Positions 51,070 through 60,760 are shown, counted from the first letter of the stretch. The stretch is 64,000 nt of DNA from Photorhabdus khanii NC19 (GCF_000517265.1 NZ_AYSJ01000002.1:434247-498246); one strand, 5' to 3'. A program made the numbers and translations. Notes: a model not told the origin generated them from the letters alone.

Positions 51070-53946
51070 ATGACCCAAACATTAAGTCAACTCGAGAACC
51101 AGGGCGAGTTTATCCGCCGTCATATAGGCTCTTCCACCGAACAGCAGAAAGAGATGCTGGCGACAGTCGGGGCAAGTTCCCTCAATGAGTTAACACAGAA
51201 AATTGTTCCCCGCGATATCGCGTTACCAGCGCCACCCGATGTGGGCGGTGGTGCAACTGAACAGCAAGCACTGGCTGAACTGAAAGCCATTGCCAGCCAG
51301 AATAAGCGTTACCAATCCTATATTGGTATGGGTTATGTACCTTCTGTCCTGCCACCGGTTATTTTGCGCAACTTATTGGAAAACCCTGGCTGGTACACCG
51401 CTTATACTCCTTATCAACCGGAAGTTTCTCAAGGGCGTCTTGAATCACTGCTGAATTTCCAGCAAGTGACGATCGACCTGACAGGTTTGGATCTTGCCTC
51501 TGCATCTTTGTTGGATGAAGCCACTGCGGCGGCGGAAGCCATGGCAATGGCAAAACGTGCCAGCAAACTGAAAAACGCTGATCGTTTCTTTGTTGCTGAT
51601 GATATACACCCTCAAACATTGGATGTTGTCCGTACCCGCGCTGAAACCTTTGGTTTTGATGTGATTGTAGATAAAGCAGAAAAAGCCCTGGAACTGGAAG
51701 GTGTATTTGGTGTGTTGTTGCAACAGGTGGGGACAAAAGGTGAAATTCATGATTACACCGACCTGATCGCACAACTGAAACAACGCAAAATCATTATCTG
51801 CGTTGCCGCTGACTTGATGGCGCTGGTGTTGCTGACTGCACCGGGCAAACAAGGGGCGGATGTGGTGTTTGGTTCTGCTCAACGCTTTGGTGTACCGATG
51901 GGTTATGGCGGCCCTCATGCCGCATTTTTTGCTTGCCGTGATGAATTCAAACGTTCTATGCCGGGACGTATTATCGGCGTTTCCCGTGATGCGGCGGGTA
52001 ATACCGCACTGCGCATGGCAATGCAGACCCGTGAGCAGCATATCCGCCGTGAGAAAGCCAACTCCAACATCTGTACCTCGCAGGTCTTGTTGGCAAACAT
52101 CGCGGGGATGTATGCGGTATATCACGGTTCGAAAGGACTGAAACGCATTGCCGGCCGCATTCATCGTCTGACTGACATTCTGGCTGCTGGGTTACAGCAA
52201 GCCGGATTTACTCTGCGCTACAAAACTTGGTTTGACACCTTGACCGTTGAAGTTGCCGATAAAGCTGCGGTACTGGCACGGGCAGACAAAGCGGAAATCA
52301 ACTTGCGTAGCGATATTCACGGCGCAGTGGGTATCACATTGAGTGAAACCACCAGCCGAGATGATTTGGTCAAATTGTTCTCTGTACTGACAGGTACAGA
52401 TAGCAAGCTGGATGTTGAGGCACTGGATGAGAATGTGATAGCGGAAAGCCAATCCATTCCTGCATCAATGTTGCGCAATGATGACATCCTCCAGCATCCG
52501 AATTTCAACCGCTATCACAGCGAAACAGATATGATGCGTTATATGCATCGCCTTGAACGCAAAGATCTGGCACTGAATCAGGCTATGATCCCGCTGGGTT
52601 CTTGCACCATGAAACTCAATGCTGCGGCAGAAATGTTACCGATCTCCTGGCCTGAATTTAATCAGCTGCATCCATTCTGTCCGCCAGAGCAGGCGCAGGG
52701 TTATCAGCAGATGATAAGCCAGTTATCTCACTGGCTGGTTCAATTAACAGGTTATGATGCCGTTTGTATGCAGCCAAACTCTGGTGCGCAGGGCGAATAT
52801 GCAGGTCTGCTTGCTATTCGTCGTTACCACGAAAGCCGTGGAGAAGAGGATCGTCATATCTGCTTGATCCCCAGTTCTGCTCATGGCACCAACCCGGCTT
52901 CGGCGCATATGGCGGGTATGACTGTGGTGGTGGTGAGTTGTGATAAAGAGGGCAACATCGATCTGGCGGACCTGCGCGAAAAAGCGGAAAAATCCGGTAA
53001 TGAGCTTTCCTGCATCATGGTGACCTACCCATCAACACATGGCGTATATGAAGAAACTATCCGTCAGGTGTGCGAAATCATTCATCAGTATGGTGGTCAG
53101 GTTTACCTTGATGGTGCGAATATGAACGCACAGGTTGGAATCACTGCGCCCGGTTTTATCGGCGCTGATGTTTCGCACCTCAACCTGCACAAAACATTTT
53201 GCATCCCACATGGCGGTGGCGGTCCAGGTATGGGGCCGATTGGCGTAAAAGCGCATTTAGCGCCGTTCTTGCCGGGGCACTCAGTGGTTCAAATGGATGG
53301 TCTTACTGAACAGAGAGCGGTCTCTGCTGCGCCGTTTGGCAGCGCCTCCATTCTGCCTATTAGCTGGATGTATATCCGAATGATGGGTTCGCAAGGGCTG
53401 AAACAGGCAAGTCAGGTGGCGATCTTGAATGCCAACTATATCGCTGCTCGCCTGAAAAATGATTATGACGTGCTGTATACCGGCCATAACGGCTATGTAG
53501 CGCATGAATGTATTCTGGATATTCGGCCACTGAAAGAAGCGTTTGGTATCAGTGAAATGGATATTGCCAAGCGTTTGGTTGACTATGGTTTCCATGCGCC
53601 CACGATGTCATTCCCGGTTGCCGGCACACTGATGGTGGAACCAACAGAATCAGAAAGCAAAGTGGAAATTGATCGCTTTGTCGATGCCATGCTGTCAATC
53701 CGTGCTGAAATTAACAAAGTTGCGCAAGGTGAATGGTCATTGGAAGATAACCCATTGGTCAATGCGCCTCACGTACAAACTGAACTGGCTTCTGACTGGA
53801 ACCATAATTACAGCCGTGAAATTGCCGTTTTTCCAACCGCAGAAACCAAAGCCAATAAATATTGGCCTGCCGTTAAACGCCTTGATGATGTTTACGGTGA
53901 TCGTAATCTGCATTGTTCCTGCGTACCTGTCAGTGATTATCAATAA
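51070..53946 (+). CDS. gcvP: Glycine dehydrogenase (decarboxylating), P protein
   Basis: 958 residues (E. coli 957). It is a PLP enzyme decarboxylating glycine onto lipoyl-GcvH. Two homologous halves are fused; the PLP lysine lies in [15 protein letters not shown] in the second half, and the glycine-rich [10 protein letters not shown] and [11 protein letters not shown] segments are present. It ends the backbone operon; the accessory island begins directly after it. Confidence 0.97.
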   Translation: MTQTLSQLENQGEFIRRHIGSSTEQQKEMLATVGASSLNELTQKIVPRDIALPAPPDVGGGATEQQALAELKAIASQNKRYQSYIGMGYVPSVLPPVILRNLLENPGWYTAYTPYQPEVSQGRLESLLNFQQVTIDLTGLDLASASLLDEATAAAEAMAMAKRASKLKNADRFFVADDIHPQTLDVVRTRAETFGFDVIVDKAEKALELEGVFGVLLQQVGTKGEIHDYTDLIAQLKQRKIIICVAADLMALVLLTAPGKQGADVVFGSAQRFGVPMGYGGPHAAFFACRDEFKRSMPGRIIGVSRDAAGNTALRMAMQTREQHIRREKANSNICTSQVLLANIAGMYAVYHGSKGLKRIAGRIHRLTDILAAGLQQAGFTLRYKTWFDTLTVEVADKAAVLARADKAEINLRSDIHGAVGITLSETTSRDDLVKLFSVLTGTDSKLDVEALDENVIAESQSIPASMLRNDDILQHPNFNRYHSETDMMRYMHRLERKDLALNQAMIPLGSCTMKLNAAAEMLPISWPEFNQLHPFCPPEQAQGYQQMISQLSHWLVQLTGYDAVCMQPNSGAQGEYAGLLAIRRYHESRGEEDRHICLIPSSAHGTNPASAHMAGMTVVVVSCDKEGNIDLADLREKAEKSGNELSCIMVTYPSTHGVYEETIRQVCEIIHQYGGQVYLDGANMNAQVGITAPGFIGADVSHLNLHKTFCIPHGGGGPGMGPIGVKAHLAPFLPGHSVVQMDGLTEQRAVSAAPFGSASILPISWMYIRMMGSQGLKQASQVAILNANYIAARLKNDYDVLYTGHNGYVAHECILDIRPLKEAFGISEMDIAKRLVDYGFHAPTMSFPVAGTLMVEPTESESKVEIDRFVDAMLSIRAEINKVAQGEWSLEDNPLVNAPHVQTELASDWNHNYSREIAVFPTAETKANKYWPAVKRLDDVYGDRNLHCSCVPVSDYQ

Positions 53947-53961
53947 TCACTAAATAATGTG

Positions 53962-53990
53962 GCAACACCGGTATAATTACTGGTGTTGCT
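53962..53990 (+). terminator. Hairpin after gcvP
   Basis: GCAACACC and GGTGTTGC, extended by GTA/TAC around the loop, form a stable stem 15 bases after the gcvP stop. The following bases are only moderately T-rich. Confidence 0.6.
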
Positions 53991-53997
53991 ATTATCT

Positions 53998-54173
53998 CTA
54001 TTGATTGCAATTTTCCTGATACAGGCTTCAACACCGGGTGTGAACTAACTCCGATGTACTCCTTTATCCACAATTCCGTCGTGAGTTCAACAATAGGCCC
54101 TGCCATTAATGGCGGCAGTTTTACGGATAATCTGCAAACCGCGTTATTAAACAATATAGGTAGCCAGATTTAA
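53998..54173 (+). pseudogene. Fragment of a filamentous haemagglutinin/CdiA-type protein (DUF637 region)
   Basis: A frame without start or upstream continuation reads MYSFIHNSVVSSTIGPAING and then GSFTDNLQTALLNNIGSQI to the TAA at 54171-54173 (the ATG is at 54054). The core AINGGSFTDNLQTALLNN matches the conserved segment seen in the DUF637 region of haemagglutinin/CdiA proteins. Only about 55 codons remain, so it is debris of a large exoprotein gene. Confidence 0.6.
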
Positions 54174-54235
54174 TCTATTTATCAGGGATTCCACACTCCA
54201 CTTATTCTACATTTACCTAACCTGCCATAACCATT
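54168..54235. repeat. Direct repeat R1, copy 1
   Basis: ATTTAATCTATTTATCAGG up to ACCTAACCTGCCATAACCATT; the last 28 bases (54208-54235) are identical to 56701-56728, and the rest matches with a few changes. The homology with copy 2 stops at the base after CCATT. Confidence 0.85.
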
Positions 54236-54453
54236 TAAAAGCACGAAAATAGAGATATTAAAGCTTTTATATATAACTATAAGTACAGATTTTTTAAAAT
54301 ACGTTAATTAACCTGAACTTTGCTTAAGAAGGAAATTAAAGTATCTGAGATACGATCAACGTTTTTGTCAAAGAAAATTCAAGACATCTCAGTCCGCTTG
54401 GTTTTTTGCTTAATATTTCTTCAATATAAAAGAAAGTATGCTACCATTCACCG

Positions 54454-55356
54454 ATGAAGAGAAAAAATACACCAACGCCACATGACGCTGTTTTTAAACA
54501 GTTTTTAGGTCATATTGATACTGCCAGAGACTTTTTGGAGATACATTTGCCTGCGACATTACGGGCAGTTTGTGATCTGGATACACTGCGGTTGGAATCA
54601 GGGTCGTTTATTGAGGATAATCTGCGCGCGCATTATTCTGATATCCTGTATTCGCTAAAAACAGCGCAGGGTGACGGATACGTATATTGCGTGATCGAAC
54701 ACCAAAGTTCCCCGGACAAGATGATGGCATTCCGGCTGATGCGATACGGTATTTCCGCAATGCAACGGCATCTGGAGCAGGGACATGAAAAATTGCCGCT
54801 GGTCATTCCGGTGTTGTTCTATCACGGGAAAATACAGCCGTATCCCTGGAGTACCAGTTGGCTCGATTGCTTTGATGCTCCGACCATGGCGAAGGAAATC
54901 TATTCCGGTGCATTCCCGCTGGTAGATGTGACGGTAATCCCGGATGATAAAATTCTGACGCATAAACGGGTTGCGCTACTGGAAATGGTGCAAAAGCATA
55001 TCCGGCAGCGTGATATGGCGGAGCTGCTGCAAGAGTTAGTCATACTGCTGACGTATGATTACTATACAGATGAACAGCTAAAAAGCGTGCTAAACTACTT
55101 ATTACAGGTGGGAGATACCGCCGATCCAGAGGGTTTTATCCGGCGACTGGCAGAACAGTCCCCGAAGTATGAGGAGGTACTGATGACAATAGCACAGAAA
55201 CTGGAGCAGAAAGGGCGTCAGGAAGGATTGCAGGAAGGCGAAAAACGGGGGATTCTGAAAGTCGCGTGGGCGATGATCGACATGGGTATCGACCGTGAAA
55301 CGATAATGAAAACTACCGGGTTGACTCAGAACGAACTTGAGCAAATACGCCACTAA
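54454..55356 (+). CDS. Rpn family PD-(D/E)XK nuclease / recombination-promoting protein (YhgA-like)
   Basis: 300 residues, an intact member of the YhgA-like/Rpn family. The N-terminus PHDAVFKQFL, the catalytic region YSDILYSL (Asp63) and VIEHQSSPDKMMAFRLMRYG (Glu82, Gln84), and the C-terminal EGLQEGEKRG then RETIMKTTGLTQNELEQIR repeats are typical. Rpn proteins are DNA endonucleases that promote RecA-independent recombination; some act in phage defence. It lies alone between copies of AT-rich repeats, with a broken copy of its 3' end just downstream. Confidence 0.93.
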   Translation: MKRKNTPTPHDAVFKQFLGHIDTARDFLEIHLPATLRAVCDLDTLRLESGSFIEDNLRAHYSDILYSLKTAQGDGYVYCVIEHQSSPDKMMAFRLMRYGISAMQRHLEQGHEKLPLVIPVLFYHGKIQPYPWSTSWLDCFDAPTMAKEIYSGAFPLVDVTVIPDDKILTHKRVALLEMVQKHIRQRDMAELLQELVILLTYDYYTDEQLKSVLNYLLQVGDTADPEGFIRRLAEQSPKYEEVLMTIAQKLEQKGRQEGLQEGEKRGILKVAWAMIDMGIDRETIMKTTGLTQNELEQIRH

Positions 55357-55412
55357 CTCGTATTGAGAGTTCTTAATCAGTATTCAACGATTTATGTTAA
55401 AAGAGGATCTTA

Positions 55413-55436
55413 CGGTGACTGTCAGAACAGTCACCG
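55413..55436 (+). terminator. Perfect 10-bp hairpin after the Rpn gene
   Basis: CGGTGACTGT pairs exactly with ACAGTCACCG across a CAGA loop, 56 bases after the stop. There is no T run, so its role as a terminator is uncertain; it directly precedes the remnant described next. Confidence 0.6.
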
Positions 55437-55440
55437 AAGT

Positions 55441-55542
55441 ATGAGTACCGACCGTGAAACGGTGATGAAAATTATCGGACTGGGCTTGAATAAATGTCCG
55501 ACAAACTTACTGTTGATACGTTATCGGCATAAAAATGCGTGA
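55441..55542 (+). pseudogene. Remnant of the 3' end of a second Rpn gene
   Basis: From 55441 the frame reads MSTDRETVMKIIGLGLNK, which matches the C-terminal repeat of the intact Rpn protein (MGIDRETIMKTTGLTQNE). It then diverges to a TGA at 55540-55542. It shows that at least two Rpn copies once stood here. Confidence 0.75.
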
Positions 55543-55670
55543 GTCAATGCACGAAACGCATAGAAGCGGCACATTTACATTCCAAGCGATAAGACCGAGT
55601 CTGAATCTACGTGCTTCTGAAATCTCTGTTCTTAAGCAGAGCTGAGGTTAATTAAATTTACTCGAAATCT

Positions 55671-56266
55671 ATTAACCATTAACAGAAAACTTAAAATAAA
55701 TCAGAGAGAAAAAGAATATTATCCGAAAAAACATAAAGTGGTATCTTTATACCACCAAGCTATTTACGGGTTGATTTATGAAGATAAAATACAGTAGGGT
55801 AACTTATAAAAACTGCTCAGGATTACCAGTAAAACAGTGTCAGTAAAGATAAAGCAAGTATGATTAACGTTGATTAAATGTAAAACACAATATACCATAA
55901 TGATTAAAATTAATAAAAATCAAGTGTTAAAAGCAGTAAAAACAACGGCTAAAACCTTATTATACCGATTAAAACCAGAGGTTAAAAAATGGCTTTTAAT
56001 AACAGTTTAAAACCAGCCTATCATAAATCTATCAGTGAAAAATAAGAAAAATAATTGGCTTTATTAATATATATTCCCGTAAAAAAGGATAAATAAAAAT
56101 ATATAATAGATTAATCAGACAGTATATTTAAAAAAAGAATCCGGCTTTAATGACGCTTTTAATCGGAGGAGTGAATTTTTTCATCAACCAGTTAAATAAT
56201 CATTAATGAACAATGGAAATAATGCAATCCGTAAAAAAATCATTTAACTGAACATGAACTGGATAA
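55671..56266. repeat. AT-rich imperfect direct repeat R2, copy 1
   Basis: About 0.6 kb. Aligned landmarks shared with copy 2 are GAATATTRTCCGAAAAAACAT, GCTCAGGATT/ACTCAGGATT, GTATGATTARCGTTGATTAAA, CCAGAGGTTAAAAAATGG and CAGTTAAATAATCATT. No ORF of note. Function unknown. Confidence 0.8.
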
Positions 56267-56662
56267 CTTACAGGGCCATTAAATACATCCGTTTAAACTT
56301 GGTTTTACACTATCTTATCCCGTTTAATAGCATTGCTTTTCTACCGTTTTATTTAAGCCATGCCTCTTTTTATATCTTAAATGTGTTTTAACGCTAAAAT
56401 AAATTCATATCGTTATTTTTTCAAGCTATTTTCGTTATTTATTAACGCTTAAATACCTGTTTAATCATGGCTAATTAATTCGCCAGACTTTTCACTATTG
56501 TTGATATAATAAGGCGTTATTAAATTAGTTTACCGATTTATTTAAACATCATTTAAATGGATGTCGATCGGCAAGTTAGCTACGGGTAAAGAACAGACGT
56601 CTATTAATGCCAGATTTTGAAAAGGTACAGAGTAGCCCAAAAGGGCTTATTCCCTATCATAT
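56267..56662. other. AT-rich spacer between the repeat copies, no gene seen
   Basis: About 0.4 kb rich in TTAA and TTTAAA words, no convincing ORF on either strand. A small hairpin AGCCC-AAAA-GGGCT lies near 56635-56650 just before R1 copy 2. Confidence 0.5.
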
Positions 56663-56728
56663 TTAATGTATTTATCAGCGATGTTATCCTCTGCTTATTT
56701 TACATTTACCTAACCTGCCATAACCATT
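56663..56728. repeat. Direct repeat R1, copy 2
   Basis: Matches R1 copy 1; the final 28 bases (56701-56728) are identical. Here R1 runs directly into R2, without the 1.4 kb Rpn segment that separates them in the first copy. Confidence 0.85.
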
Positions 56729-57231
56729 AAAATAAAGTTAAAAATAAATCAACGAAAAAAAGAATATTGTCCGAAAAAACATAAAAGGGTATTTTATACC
56801 ATCAAGTGAAAACTACTCAGGATTGTTGGTAAAACAGCGTCAATAAAGATAAAAAGTGAGTATGATTAGCGTTGATTAAACTTAACAAAAAACAGACATT
56901 AAATGTGGTAAAAACAATGGTTAAAACTTCATACCAGTTAAAACCAGAGGTTAAAAAATGGTTTTTAATAACAGTTTAAAACCTGCCCATCATAAATCCA
57001 TAAGTGAAAATGAAAAAAATAATCTGCTTTATTAATGTTTATATGCCCCGTAAAAAAAGATAAATAAAAATGTTAATCGGTTAATCATACAATCTATTTT
57101 TAAAAAGGAACCAACGTTAATAACGTTTTCAATCGGGGAGTGAATTTTTTATCAGACAGTTAAATAATCATTCATAAAAAACAGGAATAACAATATCCGT
57201 AAATAAATGATTTAATTGAATACGAACTTAT
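56719..57231. repeat. AT-rich imperfect direct repeat R2, copy 2
   Basis: About 0.5 kb, collinear with 55671-56266 at roughly three quarters identity or better by eye, with small deletions. It ends 57 bases before the stop of the minus-strand small membrane protein. Confidence 0.8.
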
Positions 57232-57287
57232 TTACTCGTAGAGTAATTATGTTGCACTTATTATGCTAAATCGCCAAGTAATATCTA

Positions 57288-57695
57288 TTAATTTTTCTCT
57301 ACTGAAACCATAATGGTACGTTCTGTGTCATTTTGTTTTATCTTTATCAAAATATTACCCTTATGCCAATCATTATCCTCTTTTCTTAGAAAACCTGTAT
57401 TTTCAATGTAATTTATTATTTCTATTTTACGATTTGGATTGACATTAAAAAATACAACCTCGTTAATCATTGGTTTTGTTCCATCTGGTGAATCGTAATA
57501 AATAACATAATCACTTGAAATAAGTGGCATCACTTTAATTTCATCAAAAGTAAACATGTTATATTTAATGAAATCATTTTTCGTATATGAAAAATTAACA
57601 TTCACAAATAAAATAGGGATAATTGAAATTACTCCCAAACAAACCAATATAATAAATGTTCTCTTTATAAAATTATTCAATTTCAATGCCAACAT
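57288..57695 (-). CDS. Small membrane-anchored protein, candidate immunity protein
   Basis: 135 residues with one N-terminal transmembrane helix (about residues 13-33, FIILVCLGVISIIPILFVNV), the rest probably periplasmic. It starts inside the end of the DUF4056-like gene (23-base overlap), so the two are cotranslated. No family is recognised. AT content and rare-codon look (many ATA, AAT) differ from the backbone genes. Its pairing with an upstream enzyme-like gene resembles effector-immunity pairs, which is an inference. Confidence 0.6.
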   Translation of the reverse strand: MLALKLNNFIKRTFIILVCLGVISIIPILFVNVNFSYTKNDFIKYNMFTFDEIKVMPLISSDYVIYYDSPDGTKPMINEVVFFNVNPNRKIEIINYIENTGFLRKEDNDWHKGNILIKIKQNDTERTIMVSVEKN

Positions 57696-58359
57696 TTCTT
57701 TCTACACCTATGTTATATCTAGTCATATCTTTAATATGTATTAATATTTGACTTTTGTCTATATCAGTTATGGGGGATATAGTGTTCAGAAATTCTGGTA
57801 AAGACGAATAATAAGGCCTGGCGTTATTAGGGTATTTTTCAGGATCGGGGAATAACAAAGGCTTGAACATTTTATTTTTATATTTACCTATAGGACCATA
57901 GTAATCCCACCGTTTTAATGCGTCACTTTTACTGACAGGGTTAAGCCGAGGTAAATAGTCTATTTGATTTATAGCCTGATAAAAACCAAGTAAGTTAGAA
58001 ACCAAATCTTCACCACTATATCCACTATCCGTGTACCAGTTAAAAGGAAAGGAGTCCTGATGAGCTTCAAATAAATGGCTTGTATACATCATAATAGTCA
58101 GTGCAACTCTCTGCTTATCATGTAAAGACAACCCTTTCCTCACTCTCCATTTTGTCATTTTAGACGTTCCGTATTTCAACCCTAACCCCATATATTGTGT
58201 GTATCTAATAGTAAAATAAGACTCCTTAGTGTCATCCCCTGAATTTATAGCAGCCATGAGCTTTCTGGCATCATCTCCTTTAGCATGACCGGCATCTACC
58301 CATCCCGACTTTTCGGTATAAACCAACCTCCCTCTTTCTATATCACTTCTCTTGCTCAT
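57673..58359 (-). CDS. DUF4056-like protein, candidate effector
   Basis: 228 residues, with AGGAG before the ATG. The start LVYTEKSGWVDAGHAKGDDARKL and the central segment SGEDLVSNLLGFYQAI resemble DUF4056 proteins, where a conserved Gly-(Phe/Trp)-(Ile/Val)-Asp-x2-His and a (Ser)-x-Glu-Asp-Leu-x-Ser-Asn-Leu-Leu-Gly occur. Conserved His27-region and Glu/Asp could be an active site. No signal peptide. It overlaps the small membrane gene downstream. Codon use is AT-rich, suggesting horizontal acquisition. Confidence 0.55.
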   Translation of the reverse strand: MSKRSDIERGRLVYTEKSGWVDAGHAKGDDARKLMAAINSGDDTKESYFTIRYTQYMGLGLKYGTSKMTKWRVRKGLSLHDKQRVALTIMMYTSHLFEAHQDSFPFNWYTDSGYSGEDLVSNLLGFYQAINQIDYLPRLNPVSKSDALKRWDYYGPIGKYKNKMFKPLLFPDPEKYPNNARPYYSSLPEFLNTISPITDIDKSQILIHIKDMTRYNIGVERNVGIEIE

Positions 58360-58394
58360 GAGTACTCCTGTGATTTAGTTGGCGGTTATCGAAG

Positions 58395-58502
58395 CTATTC
58401 GGTCACTGCTCCTGCCACTAGGTGTAACGATTTGCGTTTAAAATCGGATCGACCTGCATTTATCCCCAAATTAACTGCAACTGACGGCGCAGCAAACCCA
58501 AG
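58395..58502 (-). pseudogene. Short C-terminal fragment of an unknown protein
   Basis: A 35-codon open frame without start, read on the minus strand as LGFAAPSVAVNLGINAGRSD then FKRKSLHLVAGAVTE and stop, lies just upstream of the DUF4056-like gene. It looks like the tail of a larger, GC-richer gene. A related 27-base sequence recurs at 58625-58651, suggesting duplication of this gene end. Confidence 0.35.
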
Positions 58503-59326
58503 TTAATTGTCAATGAAAATCGCTCCGCCAATAGTACAAAAAACATCCGTTGTTGAGACTAGAGAACGATATCTTCAATGTGGAAAAATAAAAGAGAAAC
58601 GAGTCACAGGATAATCTGAAAAATTAGCGATTATCTCAACTATCCGGTCACTCCCCATAATAGTCAATTTCGGTATAATAACATTTGTCTCTATCTTATA
58701 TATTTTGGTGAAAATGATGTAAAATATAAATTTAAAAAAACACCTTTCTTGAGAATTTTTGTTTTTTTTATTGAAGAATAAAAGGTATTTAGAATATTGT
58801 TCCCCGTAACAATGCGAATATGAATTGTTTTTATTTTATACTGAAAACATTTATATGATTTTTTTATTTATAATATAAGACTAAATTTATTTGACAGTTT
58901 TGTATTTGGTGACTATTGTTCTCTCCTGATTAGCAAATGTTATTGCCAATCTAATAATATCATTTGTTATTATTTCTTTTAAATAGAAATAGTATACTTA
59001 AGAAATAATTTAATTTATTGTTTTTATTTGATTTTTTTAAATTGTAACTTTTGTTAAATTAATTTTTATGGGTGATTATATTTTTCTGATAATGAATTGA
59101 AACTGTTTCTAATGTGATAATTTATTATCGCATGTTTGTTTTTAAATTTAGCATCAATATGAGTGTGATTCGTCATTTTAATTACTGATGAATATAGGGT
59201 TATTTTTTTACCATGGATGTAAAGCAGTAAAAATATCCTCACTGTAAGAGGGTAATAATTATTTATCCGTCATTGTTGACAAAATATTTAAAATAAATTG
59301 GCCATAGGCCATACAGGAGTAAATAA
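58503..59326. other. Very AT-rich region upstream of the biosynthetic operon
   Basis: 824 bases without a credible ORF. From about 58700 the DNA is extremely AT-rich with long T and A tracts. It must contain the promoter of the operon at 59327 and is a good target for H-NS-type silencing. Directly before the start codon are the imperfect repeat GGCCATAGGCCAT (59302-59314) and AGGAG (59316-59320). Confidence 0.55.
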
Positions 59327-60760
59327 ATGAAATACGACTTTATTGTCGTTGGTTCAGGCGCAATTGCTGGTTCAATTGCTTATGAATTAGCAAGCAGAAA
59401 TCTTTCGGTTTGTAGGGTTGGAAGTACTGATCGAACCAATGCCGCTTCTAAAGCAGCAGGTGCGATGAATGGTTGTTTTGGCGAAATTACCAGTGGCTTA
59501 TTAGCGAGTGAACACGGTAAGCTGAAATTGAATATGGATTGTATTTCCAAAGAGCTTTGGCCTGCCTGGGCGCAACGGTTAGCTGACTCTTCTGGTGATA
59601 GGCGATCGCTGTTCACCGCTCAAGGGACTCATGTGATACTGAATACTGCCGGGATGGAAGAGATTGATAGTGTTAATTATGACGCTATTGAACAAACCCT
59701 GAACGAATATGCAGCCCCTTATGAAACCGTTGATCCGCGTGAAATTGAATGGTTAAAGCCTAACGATCTGGTGCGTCCGCTTCGTGCTTTATATATTCCT
59801 GATGAACATGCTCTGGATTCGCATTTATTGCTGGAAAAGCTGGATGCGGCATTGGTTGCTGAAGGTGGCGTTCTCAAAGATGAGAATGTTAAGAGTGTAC
59901 TGATTGAAGACGGTTTAGCCATTGGCGTCGAATTGCTCAGTGGTGAGCGTTTAATGGCGGATAAGGTGGTGGTTGCTGCCGGTGTGCACTCGTTGGATCT
60001 GTTATCTAATGTCCCTTCTGTTGTTCGGCAGATCCCGCCGATATTTGCCGGCTATGGGGTATCTATTTTGGTCAAGATGCCAAAAGGCAGAGAATTGCCG
60101 ACGTCGGTGATTCGAACTCCTAACCGGGCATTTGCTTGTGGGCTGCATTGTGTACCCCGTGGTGATGGTGTTCTGTATCTGGGTGCGACAAATATTCTGT
60201 CTGAAAAACCACGCAGTCAGGCGCTGATTTCTGATGTGCAGTTCCTGCTGGATTGTGCGTTAGATCAGTTGGATATTAACTTACATGATGCTGAGATCCT
60301 TTCAATCCAGGTCGGTAACCGGCCAATCCCTGCTGATGGGTTCCCGTTAATTGGTGAATGTGGCGTGAATGGCCTTTGGCTGGCTACCGGGACTTACCGT
60401 GATGGCTTACATCAGTCACCGTTACTGGCAGATTATGTTGCTAATGCGTTGACTGGAATAGAAAATACGCAAATTAACCTGGATTCCTTCAACCCGGTTC
60501 GTCCTCCGTTAGTGGGTTTCTCTCGTGAAGTGATGGCTAAAGAAACCGTCCAGCAAATGCTTGCCACAGGTTACGAATATCGCTGGGATATCAAACCTTA
60601 TTGGTTGCCATTGCTGAATGAAGGCATGACACGTAATTATCAGGATTTGATTGAGTCTCTTCACCCTCAGTTTACACCACCGCCAGAACTGGTTGCTTTC
60701 TCTTATATTTATGAATCCATGCGTGAACGGTTACGTAGTTACTATGAGGCATGGTCATGA
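59327..60760 (+). CDS. FAD-dependent oxidoreductase, DAO/glycine-oxidase type
   Basis: 477 residues with AGGAG upstream. The N-terminus FIVVGSGAIAGSIAYELASR is a Rossmann FAD motif (the last Gly of GxGxxG shifted by one), and NAASKAAGAM is typical of the DAO fold. Near residue 335, NRPIPADGFPLIGECGVNGLWLATG-type spacing matches the C-terminal FAD segment of D-amino-acid and glycine oxidases. About 100 extra C-terminal residues (from NPVRPP) are unlike ThiO. It probably oxidises an amine or amino-acid intermediate. First gene of the operon; it overlaps the methyltransferase by four bases. Confidence 0.85.
   Translation: MKYDFIVVGSGAIAGSIAYELASRNLSVCRVGSTDRTNAASKAAGAMNGCFGEITSGLLASEHGKLKLNMDCISKELWPAWAQRLADSSGDRRSLFTAQGTHVILNTAGMEEIDSVNYDAIEQTLNEYAAPYETVDPREIEWLKPNDLVRPLRALYIPDEHALDSHLLLEKLDAALVAEGGVLKDENVKSVLIEDGLAIGVELLSGERLMADKVVVAAGVHSLDLLSNVPSVVRQIPPIFAGYGVSILVKMPKGRELPTSVIRTPNRAFACGLHCVPRGDGVLYLGATNILSEKPRSQALISDVQFLLDCALDQLDINLHDAEILSIQVGNRPIPADGFPLIGECGVNGLWLATGTYRDGLHQSPLLADYVANALTGIENTQINLDSFNPVRPPLVGFSREVMAKETVQQMLATGYEYRWDIKPYWLPLLNEGMTRNYQDLIESLHPQFTPPPELVAFSYIYESMRERLRSYYEAWS

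Noticed and set aside
51445-52164. 239-codon minus-strand ORF inside gcvP
   Set aside because: Shadow of gcvP; Cys/His-rich random-looking composition.
53930-54154. Minus-strand 74-codon ORF after gcvP
   Set aside because: The plus-strand reading of the same bases matches haemagglutinin DUF637 better.
55357-57287. CRISPR array among the repeated AT-rich words
   Set aside because: Repeats are long, only two copies, imperfect and without regular short spacers; no cas genes.
58285-58506. Plus-strand 73-codon ORF overlapping the start of the DUF4056-like gene
   Set aside because: Antisense to the start of a better-supported gene with its own SD; no recognised features.
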